Notes: generated by a model not told the origin, from the sequence alone. 36,044 nt of DNA from Polyangiaceae bacterium (GCA_025937895.1 JAICQL010000063.1:1-36044); one strand, 5' to 3'; counted from the stretch's first letter, positions 7,800-14,960 are shown. Translations and numbers: made by a program.

Positions 7800-10394
7800 C
7801 TAGAATGTGCCCGCCAGCAGATACTGCTCGAGGTACTCCGCCAGATACTGCGCCGTACGGCTGCGCTCCGCGCGCGCCAGCTCCAGCGGCGGCGCCGCCA
7901 CCACGATCTGCCCGCCCTGATCGCCGGCGCCCGGACCCATGTCGATCACCCAGTCGCTGGCCGCCACCACGCGCAGGTCATGCTCCACCACCACCACGCT
8001 CGCGCCGGAGGCCACCAGCCCCTGCAGCTGCGCCACCAGCCGCTCCACGTCCGCCGGGTGCAGCCCGGTGGTGGGCTCGTCCAACACATACAGGGTGCCC
8101 GCGCGCTGCACCCGCTGCAGCTCCGTGGCCAGCTTGATGCGCTGCGCCTCGCCGCCGGACAGCTCCGTCGCCGGCTGCCCCAGCCGCAGGTAGCCCAGGC
8201 CCACCTCGCGCAGCGCGCTCAGCGCGCGCTGGCAGCCAGCGTCGCCTGCGAGAAACTGCGACGCCTCGTCCACGGTCATGCGCAGCACGTCGGCGATGCT
8301 GCGCTCGCGCAGCTTCACCGCCAGCGTCTTCTCGTTGTAGCGCGCTCCGTGGCAGCTGGGGCACGGCGCATACACACTGGGCAGGAACAATAGCTCCACC
8401 ATCACCGCGCCCTCGCCCTCGCAGGTCGGGCAGCGCCCCTTGGCCACGTTGAAGGAGAAGCGCCCGGCGTCGTATTTGCGGGCACGCGCCGCGGGCGTGG
8501 CCGCAAACAGCTTGCGCACGTGATCGAACAGGCCGGTGTACGTGGCCAGGTTGGAGCGCGGAGTGCGCCCGATCGGCTTCTGATCCACCACCACCAGTCG
8601 CGACAGCTGCTCCAGCCCCGCCACGATCTGCCCGCGCAGCTCGCGCTCGTGCTCGCTGAGGGAGAGTTCCTCCGTCGCCGGCTCTTCCCCGGCGCTCTGG
8701 GCGCCCAGCTGCTCGCTGAGCAAGGTCACCAGCACCTGGCTGACCAGGGTCGACTTGCCGGAGCCGGACACCCCCGTCACGCTGGTCAGCACGCCGAGCG
8801 GAAACGCCACGTCCAGCTCGCGCAGGTTGTTGCGCGTGACGCCGCCGAGCTTCAGCCAGCCGCGCGGGCTGCGCGGAGCGGCCGGCGCAAACGACTGCTC
8901 CGCAAACAGGTGCCGTGCCGTCTCCGACTGCGGCACCCCGCGCAAGCCCGCGAGCGGGCCGCTGTACAGCACCCTCCCGCCGTGCTCCCCCGCCTGCGGC
9001 CCCACGTCGACGATCCAGTCCGCGTGGCGCACCACCGCGAGCTCGTGCTCCACGACGAACAGCGAGTTGCCCGATGCCTTCAGGCCGTCGAGCGCACGCA
9101 GCAGCGCCTCGGTGTCGGCGGGGTGCAGCCCGGCGGAGGGCTCATCCAGCACGTACACCACACCGAACAGCTGCGAGCGCACCTGCGTGGCGAGCCGCAG
9201 GCGCTGCAGCTCTCCGGGGGACAAGGTCGGCGTGCTGCGCTCCAGCGCCAGGTAGCCCAGGCCCAGATCCAGCAGCACCTGCAGCCGCGCCAGCATGTCG
9301 CTGCAGATGCGGCGCGCCGCCAGCGCCCGCTCGGGATGCTCCTGCTCCAGCCGTTGCGCCTCGGGCGCGCTGCCCTCGGCGTGGGGGCCGAGCAGCTGGA
9401 ACAGTGCCGCGAGCGGCAGCCGCGACATGTCGCTGATGTCCAGACCCGCAAAGCGCACCGCCAGCGCCTCGCGCCGCAGCCGCTTGCCGCTGCACTCGCT
9501 GCAGGCCGTGCTCAGCAGGTACTGCGACACGCGCCGCTTCATCAGCGCGCTCTGCGTGGTGGCAAAGGTGTGCAGCACGTAGCGCCGTGCGCTGGTGAAG
9601 GTGCCCATGTAGCTGGGCTCCTCCTTGCGCTTCAGAGCGCGCTGCGCCTCGGCCAGGGTAAAGCCCGCGTACACGGGCACCGTCGGCTGCTCCTCCGTGA
9701 ACAGGATCCAGTCGCGCTGCTTCTTCGGCAGCTCGCGCCAGGGCCTGTCCACGTCGTAGCCCAGGGTGGTCAAGATGTCGCGCAGGTTCTGGCCCTGCCA
9801 CGCGCTGGGCCAGGCGGCGATGGCGCGCTCGCGGATGCTGAGCGATGGATCGTGCACCATTGACGCCTCGGTCGCGTCGTAGATGCGGCCCAGGCCCTGA
9901 CAGGTCGGGCAAGCGCCGTCCGGAGTGTTCGGTGAGAAGCTCTCGGCGTGCAGCGGCGGCTGCCGCGCCGGGTAGTCACCCGCGCGCGAGTACAGCATGC
10001 GCAGCAGGTTGGAGAGCGTGGTCACGCTGCCCACCGAGGAGCGCGTGGTCGCACCGCCCCGCTGCTGCTGCAGTGCCACCGCCGGCGGCAGGCCGTCGAT
10101 CGAGTCCACCTGCGGCACCGCCATCTGATCGAACAGGCGGCGCGCGTAGGGCGAGACGGACTCCAGATAGCGGCGCTGCGCCTCGGCGTAGAGCGTGCCG
10201 AAGGCCAGCGAAGATTTGCCGGAGCCGGACACCCCCGTGAACACGACCAGGCGGTCACGCGGGATGTCGACGTCCACGTCTTTCAAGTTGTGCTCGCGCG
10301 CCCCCCGCACTCGCACGAAGCCGGGGCTCACGCTCGCTGCATCCGCGCCGCCTGACTCACGCACCTGCGGCGGCAGCGTGCCTGCCGCGAGCAC
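7800..10394 (-). CDS. UvrA-like excinuclease ABC ATPase lacking the UvrB-binding domain (UvrA2/class II)
   Basis: 864 aa against ~940 for classical UvrA. Two ABC ATPase halves are present: Walker A GVSGSGKSS at 54-62 and GVSGSGKST near 540; signature motifs LSPGELQRLRLATQ near 390 (Pro in place of the second Gly) and LSGGEAQRIKLATE near 743; and Walker B segments VVYVLDEPSAGLHPAD and TLYVLDEPTTGLHPAD. Zinc-site cysteines are seen in CPTCQGLG, CSECSGKRL, CPTCEGEG and CPSCHG. After GSVTTLSNLLRMLYSRAG the protein goes straight to the ACPTCQGLG module, so the UvrB-interaction domain is missing. Such UvrA2 proteins are linked to tolerance of DNA-binding compounds; its role here is unproven. GTG 10394 has no clear Shine-Dalgarno and later GTG codons are possible. 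It sits between two copies of a peptide gene, all on the same strand. Confidence 0.9.
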   Translation of the reverse strand: MLAAGTLPPQVRESGGADAASVSPGFVRVRGAREHNLKDVDVDIPRDRLVVFTGVSGSGKSSLAFGTLYAEAQRRYLESVSPYARRLFDQMAVPQVDSIDGLPPAVALQQQRGGATTRSSVGSVTTLSNLLRMLYSRAGDYPARQPPLHAESFSPNTPDGACPTCQGLGRIYDATEASMVHDPSLSIRERAIAAWPSAWQGQNLRDILTTLGYDVDRPWRELPKKQRDWILFTEEQPTVPVYAGFTLAEAQRALKRKEEPSYMGTFTSARRYVLHTFATTQSALMKRRVSQYLLSTACSECSGKRLRREALAVRFAGLDISDMSRLPLAALFQLLGPHAEGSAPEAQRLEQEHPERALAARRICSDMLARLQVLLDLGLGYLALERSTPTLSPGELQRLRLATQVRSQLFGVVYVLDEPSAGLHPADTEALLRALDGLKASGNSLFVVEHELAVVRHADWIVDVGPQAGEHGGRVLYSGPLAGLRGVPQSETARHLFAEQSFAPAAPRSPRGWLKLGGVTRNNLRELDVAFPLGVLTSVTGVSGSGKSTLVSQVLVTLLSEQLGAQSAGEEPATEELSLSEHERELRGQIVAGLEQLSRLVVVDQKPIGRTPRSNLATYTGLFDHVRKLFAATPAARARKYDAGRFSFNVAKGRCPTCEGEGAVMVELLFLPSVYAPCPSCHGARYNEKTLAVKLRERSIADVLRMTVDEASQFLAGDAGCQRALSALREVGLGYLRLGQPATELSGGEAQRIKLATELQRVQRAGTLYVLDEPTTGLHPADVERLVAQLQGLVASGASVVVVEHDLRVVAASDWVIDMGPGAGDQGGQIVVAAPPLELARAERSRTAQYLAEYLEQYLLAGTF

Positions 10395-10420
10395 CCGGCG
10401 TCAAGGGCGACCGATTCGGA

Positions 10421-10490
10421 CCATTCGTCTGCGAACTGCACGCGCTCTGCCGCGAGAGCAGCGCACGGCGATTCGCAGACGGACGGCTCG
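10421..10490. repeat. Imperfect inverted repeat downstream of precursor 2, partner of 7172-7246
   Basis: CCATTCGTCTGCGAA at 10421-10435 pairs with TTCGCAGACGGACGG at 10472-10486 (one mismatch, one wobble); the loop contains a small GCTCT/AGAGC stem. It lies 86 bp beyond the precursor-2 stop, against 16 bp for copy 1, with the extra DNA holding a separate hairpin. It ends about 27 bp before the uvrA-like start, so it could also affect that gene. Confidence 0.5.
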
Positions 10491-10532
10491 TGTGGGTCTC
10501 GGCCCTGGTGGTCCTGCTGGCTGTTGCGGGCC

Positions 10533-10565
10533 GGCGCCGCCGCCCGGGCCAAAAGGGGCGGCGCC
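10533..10565 (-). terminator. GC-rich hairpin just downstream of precursor 2
   Basis: GGCGCCGCC (10533-10541) and GGCGGCGCC (10557-10565) form a 9-bp stem extendable past a single-base bulge. It lies 10 bp after the precursor-2 stop codon, where a terminator would be expected. The T run of the minus strand is in the loop rather than after the stem. Confidence 0.45.
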
Positions 10566-10575
10566 GCGAGCCCGC

Positions 10576-10863
10576 TCAGGCCTGAGCCTGCGCCACCGTC
10601 ACGGTGACCGCCACGTTGACGATCTGCGTGTCGCCGCCCGTCGCCGCCGGCTCGCCGTAGTCGCTCGACTCGCTGTACTCGCTCGACTCATCCTTGTACT
10701 CCGGCTCGTAGCTCTCGTACTTCTTGCAGTGGTTGTAGCGCGGCTTGTACCACCCGCCGCAGTGGCGGCGCTTGCGGTGGCAATACCCACCCACCACCTG
10801 CTCCAGCTCGCCCTCACCGAGGACGTTGACGTTCGCGCTGCTGGTCTCGTTGAGCTTCTTCAT
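10576..10863 (-). CDS. Double-glycine leader peptide precursor, copy 2 (RiPP or bacteriocin-like)
   Basis: 95 aa, identical to copy 1 except Gly70 for Ser and Thr89 for Asn; the two coding regions differ at only 5 of 288 bases, two of these changes being silent. The architecture is the same: leader ending ELEQVVGG at 26, basic core with Cys28, Cys35 and Cys46, an acidic Tyr/Ser/Glu segment, a second GG at 76-77 and a beta-prone tail ending AQAQA. AAGGGAAGAAGACA precedes the ATG as ribosome-binding region. Its sigma-54-type promoter is the closer match to consensus. Upstream and downstream DNA is clearly diverged from copy 1 apart from the promoter, tandem sites and 3' inverted repeat. It lies between the HAD phosphatase gene and the uvrA-like gene, all on the minus strand. 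Confidence 0.82.
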   Translation of the reverse strand: MKKLNETSSANVNVLGEGELEQVVGGYCHRKRRHCGGWYKPRYNHCKKYESYEPEYKDESSEYSESSDYGEPAATGGDTQIVNVAVTVTVAQAQA

Positions 10864-10919
10864 GTGCTGTCTTCTTCCCTTGTTTGGCCCGGGCTCCGTC
10901 GCCGTGCTCGTGACCTCTG

Positions 10920-10936
10920 TTGCATCGCGCGTGCCA
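10920..10936 (-). promoter_or_regulatory. Sigma-54-type -24/-12 promoter of precursor 2
   Basis: On the minus strand TGGCACGCGCGATGCAA matches the remembered TGGCACG-N4-TTGCA consensus at all but one of the scored positions, with GG-N10-GC spacing. The predicted start is near 10910, about 47 nt before the ATG at 10863. Confidence 0.78.
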
Positions 10937-11050
10937 CTGGGCTTGCCAGCGCGCAGGCAGGCAGCGGGGGCGCTCGAGGCCGGCAATTCAGCCCGATTCA
11001 CGCCCCCAGCTCATGCTGTCCGGCGTGAGCTGCCAGTGTTTCACCCGAGC

Positions 11051-11092
11051 GACAGTCCACGGACAGTCCAGCGCGAGCTGCGCCGACCGTCC
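11051..11092 (-). promoter_or_regulatory. GGACNGTC repeats, candidate enhancer of precursor 2
   Basis: GGACTGTC-CGT-GGACTGTC reads on the minus strand at 11069-11051, again with an 11-bp period, and a further unit GGACGGTC lies at 11092-11085. The block is about 115-155 bp upstream of the -24 element, in the gap after the HAD gene. The pattern matches the copy-1 site, supporting one shared enhancer-binding protein. Confidence 0.55.
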
Positions 11093-11124
11093 GTGGTGCC
11101 GAAGCTACGCCGCGATAGTGAGCT

Positions 11125-11832
11125 TCAGCACACGATCGCGAGCAGCTCGCTCAGCGAGCGGATCGTGTAGTCAGCCGGCTTGTCCGGGGCTGGCAATCCG
11201 AGTGGGTTGAACCAGCAGGTGGCAAAGCCCATGGCCTGTCCACCTGCGATGTCCGCCGTCAGGCTGTCCCCCACCATCAGCACGCGCTCCGGGGCCAGCG
11301 CTTCCGCCTCGGTCGCTTGCCGCGCCAGGGCCAGCGCGTGCTCGAACACGGCCCGGGCCGGCTTGTTAGCGCCAGCGAGCTCACTGGTCACCACGAAGTC
11401 GATGTGCTCGCGCAGCCCGCTGAGCGCCAGACGCGACGTCTGGACGTGCTGATAGCCATTGCTCACGATGCCGAGCGGATGGCGCTCGCCGAGCGCGCTG
11501 CACACCTCCAGCGCGCCCTCGATCAGGTGTGCCTGGCGGGCTAGCTCCAGCAGATATGCAGCCGACACCTCTGCCGCAGACCAGGAATAGCCGCAGCACT
11601 GCGCCAGCTCCAGCCAGCGCCCCACCCGCAGCTCCGGCTCCTGGATGGCCCCCTCTTCCAGACGCCGCCAGAGCCGCTCGCTGACCTCGCAATACTGGCG
11701 ATAAGCGGGCTCGTAGTCCCCCGCGCCGACGAAAGCCGTCAGACAGCTGGCAAACGCAAGCCGCTCGCTGGTCGCAAAGTCAAAGAGCGTGCCATCCGCG
11801 TCAAACAGGATGAGATCGAAGCGCGCCGTCAT
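11125..11832 (-). CDS. HAD-superfamily nucleotidase, YjjG/YfnB type
   Basis: 235 aa cytoplasmic phosphatase. Motif I is FDADGTLFDF (residues 10-19, nucleophile Asp11), motif II is the Ser of IVSNGY, motif III the Lys of GANKPARAVF, and motif IV MVGDSLTADIAGG. The helical cap between motifs I and II and the ADG variant of motif I resemble YjjG-type non-canonical pyrimidine nucleotidases that clean up modified nucleoside monophosphates. Substrate is inferred from similarity only. The start MTARFDLIL is the usual distance before motif I. It is downstream of the lectin-domain gene on the same strand, separated by a hairpin. Confidence 0.88.
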   Translation of the reverse strand: MTARFDLILFDADGTLFDFATSERLAFASCLTAFVGAGDYEPAYRQYCEVSERLWRRLEEGAIQEPELRVGRWLELAQCCGYSWSAAEVSAAYLLELARQAHLIEGALEVCSALGERHPLGIVSNGYQHVQTSRLALSGLREHIDFVVTSELAGANKPARAVFEHALALARQATEAEALAPERVLMVGDSLTADIAGGQAMGFATCWFNPLGLPAPDKPADYTIRSLSELLAIVC

Positions 11833-11905
11833 CAGGGCAGTCTTTCGCAGACCAGCCCAGAAGTACAGGCCACCTCACCCCGTGACGCAGCGGACCCTCA
11901 CACTC

Positions 11906-11927
11906 CCGCTGCCCGTCAGGGCAGCGG
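11906..11927 (-). terminator. Perfect hairpin overlapping the stop of the lectin-domain gene
   Basis: CCGCTGCCC (11906-11914) and GGGCAGCGG (11919-11927) pair perfectly around GTCA; the stop codon lies in the loop and stem. GCAGCGGACCCTCACAC occurs as a direct repeat at 11887-11903 and 11921-11937, so the hairpin may have arisen by a small local duplication. No T-tract follows. Confidence 0.45.
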
Positions 11928-12905
11928 ACCCTCACACAGCGCTGCGAACATGGAGGTGCAGGCGATGTCTGCCCAGCCACCATTGGCGCGCAGGCGCAGA
12001 CAATCCGAGGCAGCTCCACCATTGGGCTCTGGTGTGCCACCAATGTTCCAGTTCACGAAAGCGCCGGCCGGCGCGGAGCCCGCCGTCCCCGTACCGGTGA
12101 AGAAGGCGGTGTTGTCGCCCACCCAGCGCCAGCTGCCCTCCTGCGCGAGGTCGCTGGCGCCCACCCAGGCATCGGCCACCCCGCTCAGCATCTCCACCAG
12201 GAAGGCGTTGCGCTCCGCGCTCCGGATCACTGCCAGATCCCAGCCGGGGCCACGGTCACTGCAGGCCTCGCGCGCGTCCGCCCAGGTGCTGGGTGCGGAA
12301 AGCAGCGCAAAACAACGGTCGTCCGGCGCGACCAGCGCGCCCTGCCCGCACCGACCCACTGGCGCCGCATCCACGGGCAGGGGAGCCACCCCGGCATCCG
12401 CCTGACTCCCAGGGATGTCGCCGGCTGCAACACTGCCAGGCGCATCACTGCCATCGGATGCAACACTGCCATCGGATGCAACACTGCCGCCTGGTGCAAC
12501 ACTGCCACCAGGCGCAACACTGCCGCCCGACTCGCCCTGCGCGGGCGCGCTGCTCCCTGCATCGAGCAACAGCGGCAGCTCCGGCGCCAGACAATCATCG
12601 CTGCACTCGTCGGCAGCAACCAGCGGCACCGAGCTGGGCGGTGCTTCTCCGCTCGGCGGCACCGCGAGCTCCGGCGCGGGCGTAGCACCCCCGGCCGTCA
12701 CCGGTGAGGAATCATCCAGCACCACCCCCGGCTCGATGCGCCGGTTACCGCTGGAGTAGCTGGAGAGATCCTCCGTCGGCAGGCACGCAAGGGCCCCGAG
12801 CAGCCACGCTCCGCTACCCACGGCTCTCGCGACAGCACCCTCAGACCTCGAGCCGCCCCGGCGCGCGCGGCGCTCTCTCGCGCTCTCCTTCTCTGGTCTC
12901 GACAT
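11916..12905 (-). CDS. Exported C-type-lectin-domain protein with low-complexity stalk
   Basis: 329 aa. A basic N-terminus (MSRPEKESARERRARR) is followed by a hydrophobic stretch VGSGAWLLGALAC, compatible with a lipoprotein signal (lipobox LGALAC, Cys near 41). Residues ~42-185 are Ser/Gly/Pro/Ala-rich and include six near-copies of GGSVAP. Residues ~190-329 are a C-type lectin fold: WADAREACSDRG, LAVIRSAERNAFL, AWVGASDLAQEGSWRWVG, the EPN motif in GGTPEPNGG, then DCLRLRANGGWADIACTSMFAALCE. EPN usually goes with mannose-type, calcium-dependent binding. Probably a surface-attached carbohydrate binder on a flexible stalk. ATG 12905 has GAAGGG upstream. It is the first gene of its strand here, followed by the HAD gene beyond a hairpin. 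Confidence 0.82.
   Translation of the reverse strand: MSRPEKESARERRARRGGSRSEGAVARAVGSGAWLLGALACLPTEDLSSYSSGNRRIEPGVVLDDSSPVTAGGATPAPELAVPPSGEAPPSSVPLVAADECSDDCLAPELPLLLDAGSSAPAQGESGGSVAPGGSVAPGGSVASDGSVASDGSDAPGSVAAGDIPGSQADAGVAPLPVDAAPVGRCGQGALVAPDDRCFALLSAPSTWADAREACSDRGPGWDLAVIRSAERNAFLVEMLSGVADAWVGASDLAQEGSWRWVGDNTAFFTGTGTAGSAPAGAFVNWNIGGTPEPNGGAASDCLRLRANGGWADIACTSMFAALCEGPLP
12426..12530. repeat. 18-bp in-frame tandem repeat in the lectin-protein stalk
   Basis: About six units of YGCAACACTGCCRYCNGR lie head to tail, two of them exact copies. The unit is a multiple of three and encodes GGSVAP/DGSVAS, so slippage would lengthen or shorten the stalk without frameshift. Confidence 0.8.
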
Positions 12906-12969
12906 CCTCTACCCTTCGCGAGGACAGACCCAGCCCTTCCTTCTCTCCAGGAGGAAAGGAAGCGGGAAC

Positions 12970-13056
12970 ATGGCCCTCAAGAACAACGTTGCCTGCGTGG
13001 CAACCGTCTTCGTGGTGACACCCCTCCCGGCGGCATCACCCACGTGGCAAGCCTAG
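12970..13056 (+). CDS. Possible 28-aa hydrophobic small protein
   Basis: ATG 12970 opens a 28-codon frame starting MALKNNVACVATVFVV and ending TWQA before TAG. A purine-rich AGGAGGAAAGGA ends 9 bases before the ATG, stronger than most ribosome sites in this window. The peptide has a short charged N-terminus and a hydrophobic core like a signal or small membrane peptide. It is divergent from the lectin gene. No family is recognised and chance is possible. The remainder of the gap between the lectin gene and 13294 shows short palindromes (GGGCTAGCCC near 13220-13235) but no gene. Confidence 0.25.
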   Translation: MALKNNVACVATVFVVTPLPAASPTWQA

Positions 13057-13293
13057 CGCGGCGCGCCACGATGGGCACGGACCTTCGCTCAGCATGGAGA
13101 GCGGGTCAAGATGATCGAGCTACTGCTTCGATGAGTGTCAAGCTGGTGACGCGATCGTTTCGTTCGACCCCCTGCTCAGCGACGTGCTGAGCCGTCAGCT
13201 CAGCCCAGGCCGCTGGCTCGCAGGGCTAGCCCCTCTGGGCCGGGTCATCCATCCGCTCCATCGGCTGAGACACCCTGGTGCTCGAGCCCGACT

Positions 13294-13977
13294 TCAGTCG
13301 TCGTCGCGGAAGACACGCGAGCGAGCCACCCGGCGCACCCCGCTCTCGCGCAGCCGCTCGTCGCGCTGCGGCCGCTCGCGCGGCGCGGCGCTGCCGTATC
13401 CGCTGCCCCGCACCATACCCGCCAGCTCGCGTGGCACCCGCGGCGCGCGCAGGCTCACGCTGGACGGCAGAGGCCCCTGCGTTGCCCTCGGCGGTAGCCA
13501 GGGACGAGTGATGCGCTCCTCCTCCTCATCCTCCGAGCTGGTGAGCGCGCTCGCATCGAGCCGCGGATCATCCGGCAAGCTGCCGACCACCAGGCGCGCG
13601 GTCATGTCCAGCGCGCGTTGATTGAAGGGCTCGGTAGCCCACGCACACAGGTACGCGCGGCGGAAGCGCCGGGCGAACAGCAAGCCATGGCGGAAGGCCA
13701 CCACCGTGCTCGGCGCCTCCAGCCCCGAGCCCGCCGCCAGCCGCAGGCCCGCCACCGCGTCCAGCGCTGCATCCAGGGTGGCGCCCGCGGGAAAGCCATA
13801 TCCACGCCGCGCGCACAGCACCTCGCCCGCATCGTTCACCACGAACGAGGCCACGATACCGCGCGTGTCCAGCAGCACGTCCAGCAGGCGCTCGGTCAGC
13901 GCCGCGGGCAAGCTGGCGGCGGTGAAGGGCGCGCCGGAGACACGAGCGGAAGCGGCCACGCGTGGACGTCTGAGCAT
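13294..13977 (-). CDS. Hypothetical protein, possible Roadblock/LC7-like domain
   Basis: 227 aa, cytoplasmic. Residues about 25-135 (LTERLLDVLLDTRGIVASFVVNDAGEVL to FNQRALDMTARLV) have the alternation of a Roadblock/LC7 fold: a first helix, a VASFVVNDAGEVL-like strand pair, a mid helix, and AYLCAWATEPFNQ as the last strand. Such proteins in myxobacteria often act with small GTPases in polarity or motility, but no GTPase gene is nearby and the assignment is tentative. The C-terminal ~90 residues are a disordered, mixed-charge tail with a SSEDEEEE run and many Arg. ATG 13977 has AAAGG 9 bases upstream; a longer version to 14088 would only add low-complexity sequence. Confidence 0.55.
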   Translation of the reverse strand: MLRRPRVAASARVSGAPFTAASLPAALTERLLDVLLDTRGIVASFVVNDAGEVLCARRGYGFPAGATLDAALDAVAGLRLAAGSGLEAPSTVVAFRHGLLFARRFRRAYLCAWATEPFNQRALDMTARLVVGSLPDDPRLDASALTSSEDEEEERITRPWLPPRATQGPLPSSVSLRAPRVPRELAGMVRGSGYGSAAPRERPQRDERLRESGVRRVARSRVFRDDD

Positions 13978-14362
13978 GGATGAGAACCTTTCGCCCCGCG
14001 CAAACAGCACAGGCGCTGGTGGTGGCGCCTGCAGGCACGGGCGAAGCAGCGGAGCGCCCGGAGAGTGCTGGCGGTTACAACTTACCATCTACCATCGGCG
14101 CTCATTCACGCAAGCTAACGCGGGGACAAAAGCAGCCGCGTTCTCGTTGCACGGCTCTGTTGCATTGACGCTGAGCAAGCAGTGCTCGCGCGCGCGCGCA
14201 GCGCACGCTCCAGAGCCTCGTGCTTGCACCGCTCAGGCGCATCCCACACGCGCTTCTGCGCTCGCACCTGCTCCGATCGCGAGCGCCCTCGAGAGCGCGT
14301 GGGCGCGAGCGGGCATGAGCTTGCACTCTCGACAAACGCCGGGGTTCGCTTATCAAGGGGGC
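13978..14362. other. 385-bp intergenic region between divergent genes
   Basis: Promoters for the gene at 13977 (minus) and the lipoprotein at 14363 (plus) should lie here. A relatively AT-rich patch (about 14070-14130, containing TTACAACTTACCATC) is the best promoter candidate. An alternating CG run is at about 14185-14205. I see no gene or RNA. Confidence 0.4.
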
Positions 14363-14863
14363 ATGCTTTTCGTGACTGCCCGGGCCCGGTCTCTCGCCGC
14401 TGCCCTCCTGCTCGGCGTGCTCGCCGCCTGCGCGCGGCCCAAGCCTCCCACGGTCACGCCCACGGTGGCGCGGGTAGTGGCGGTGTCGAGCCGCGGTGTG
14501 GATCTGGAGGTGACGCTGGCGGTGCACAACCCGAACGACTTCGCGCTGGCGGCGCGCGCGGTGGACGGCACCCTGTACCTGGACGGGCAAACCAAGCTCG
14601 GAACGGGGCAGGCCAGGCCAAGCGCGAGCATCCCTGCCAAGGGCTCGGCAGAGCTCCGCAGCCAGCTGCAGGTAGCGTGGGAGAGCCTGCCCACCCTGCA
14701 GAAGTATCTGGGGCGAGAGCAGGTGCCGTACTCCTTCCGGGGCAACGTCAGCCTGGGCGGCGAGGCGCTGGAGGTCACCCTGCCCTTCGAGCTGCAGGGC
14801 ACGCTCACCCGCGCCCAGCTGCTGCAAGCGGGCCTGCGCGGTCTGTTCGAGCCAGCGCAGTAG
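14363..14863 (+). CDS. LEA14/WHy-domain lipoprotein
   Basis: 166 aa. Signal peptide MLFVTARARSLAAALLLGVLAAC ends in the lipobox LAAC, giving a lipid-anchored envelope protein. The mature part has the LEA type-2 pattern: VDLEVTLAVHNPNDFALAARAVDGTLYLDGQTKLGTG, then IPAKGSAELRSQLQV, and a closing beta segment ending ALEVTLPFELQGTL. WHy/LEA14 domains are water-stress-associated beta sandwiches; their bacterial role is poorly known. ATG 14363 is preceded by AAGGGGG at short spacing, and it places the signal peptide correctly; the frame is open far upstream but that part is not coding. The GH5 gene follows 97 bp later in the same direction. Confidence 0.82.
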   Translation: MLFVTARARSLAAALLLGVLAACARPKPPTVTPTVARVVAVSSRGVDLEVTLAVHNPNDFALAARAVDGTLYLDGQTKLGTGQARPSASIPAKGSAELRSQLQVAWESLPTLQKYLGREQVPYSFRGNVSLGGEALEVTLPFELQGTLTRAQLLQAGLRGLFEPAQ

Positions 14864-14960
14864 CCCCGGGCGCTCGCCGGCTAGCTGGAATCGCTACCAG
14901 CCGAGCGTCAACGACGAACGGCGCTGGCGGCGGCCTCGCCTGTGGGCGCTTCAGCGAGGT

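Noticed and set aside
8520..9863. Plus-strand open frame (447 aa) antisense to the uvrA-like gene
   Set aside because: Shadow frame without family features; the minus-strand UvrA motifs explain the region.
7262..10863. Idea that the precursor-uvrA-precursor segment is a composite transposon
   Set aside because: No transposase, terminal repeats or target duplications; the repeated units are peptide genes with their own promoters.
12426..12530. Regular 18-bp repeats considered as a CRISPR array
   Set aside because: There are no spacers, the unit is in frame with a coding region, and no cas genes are present.
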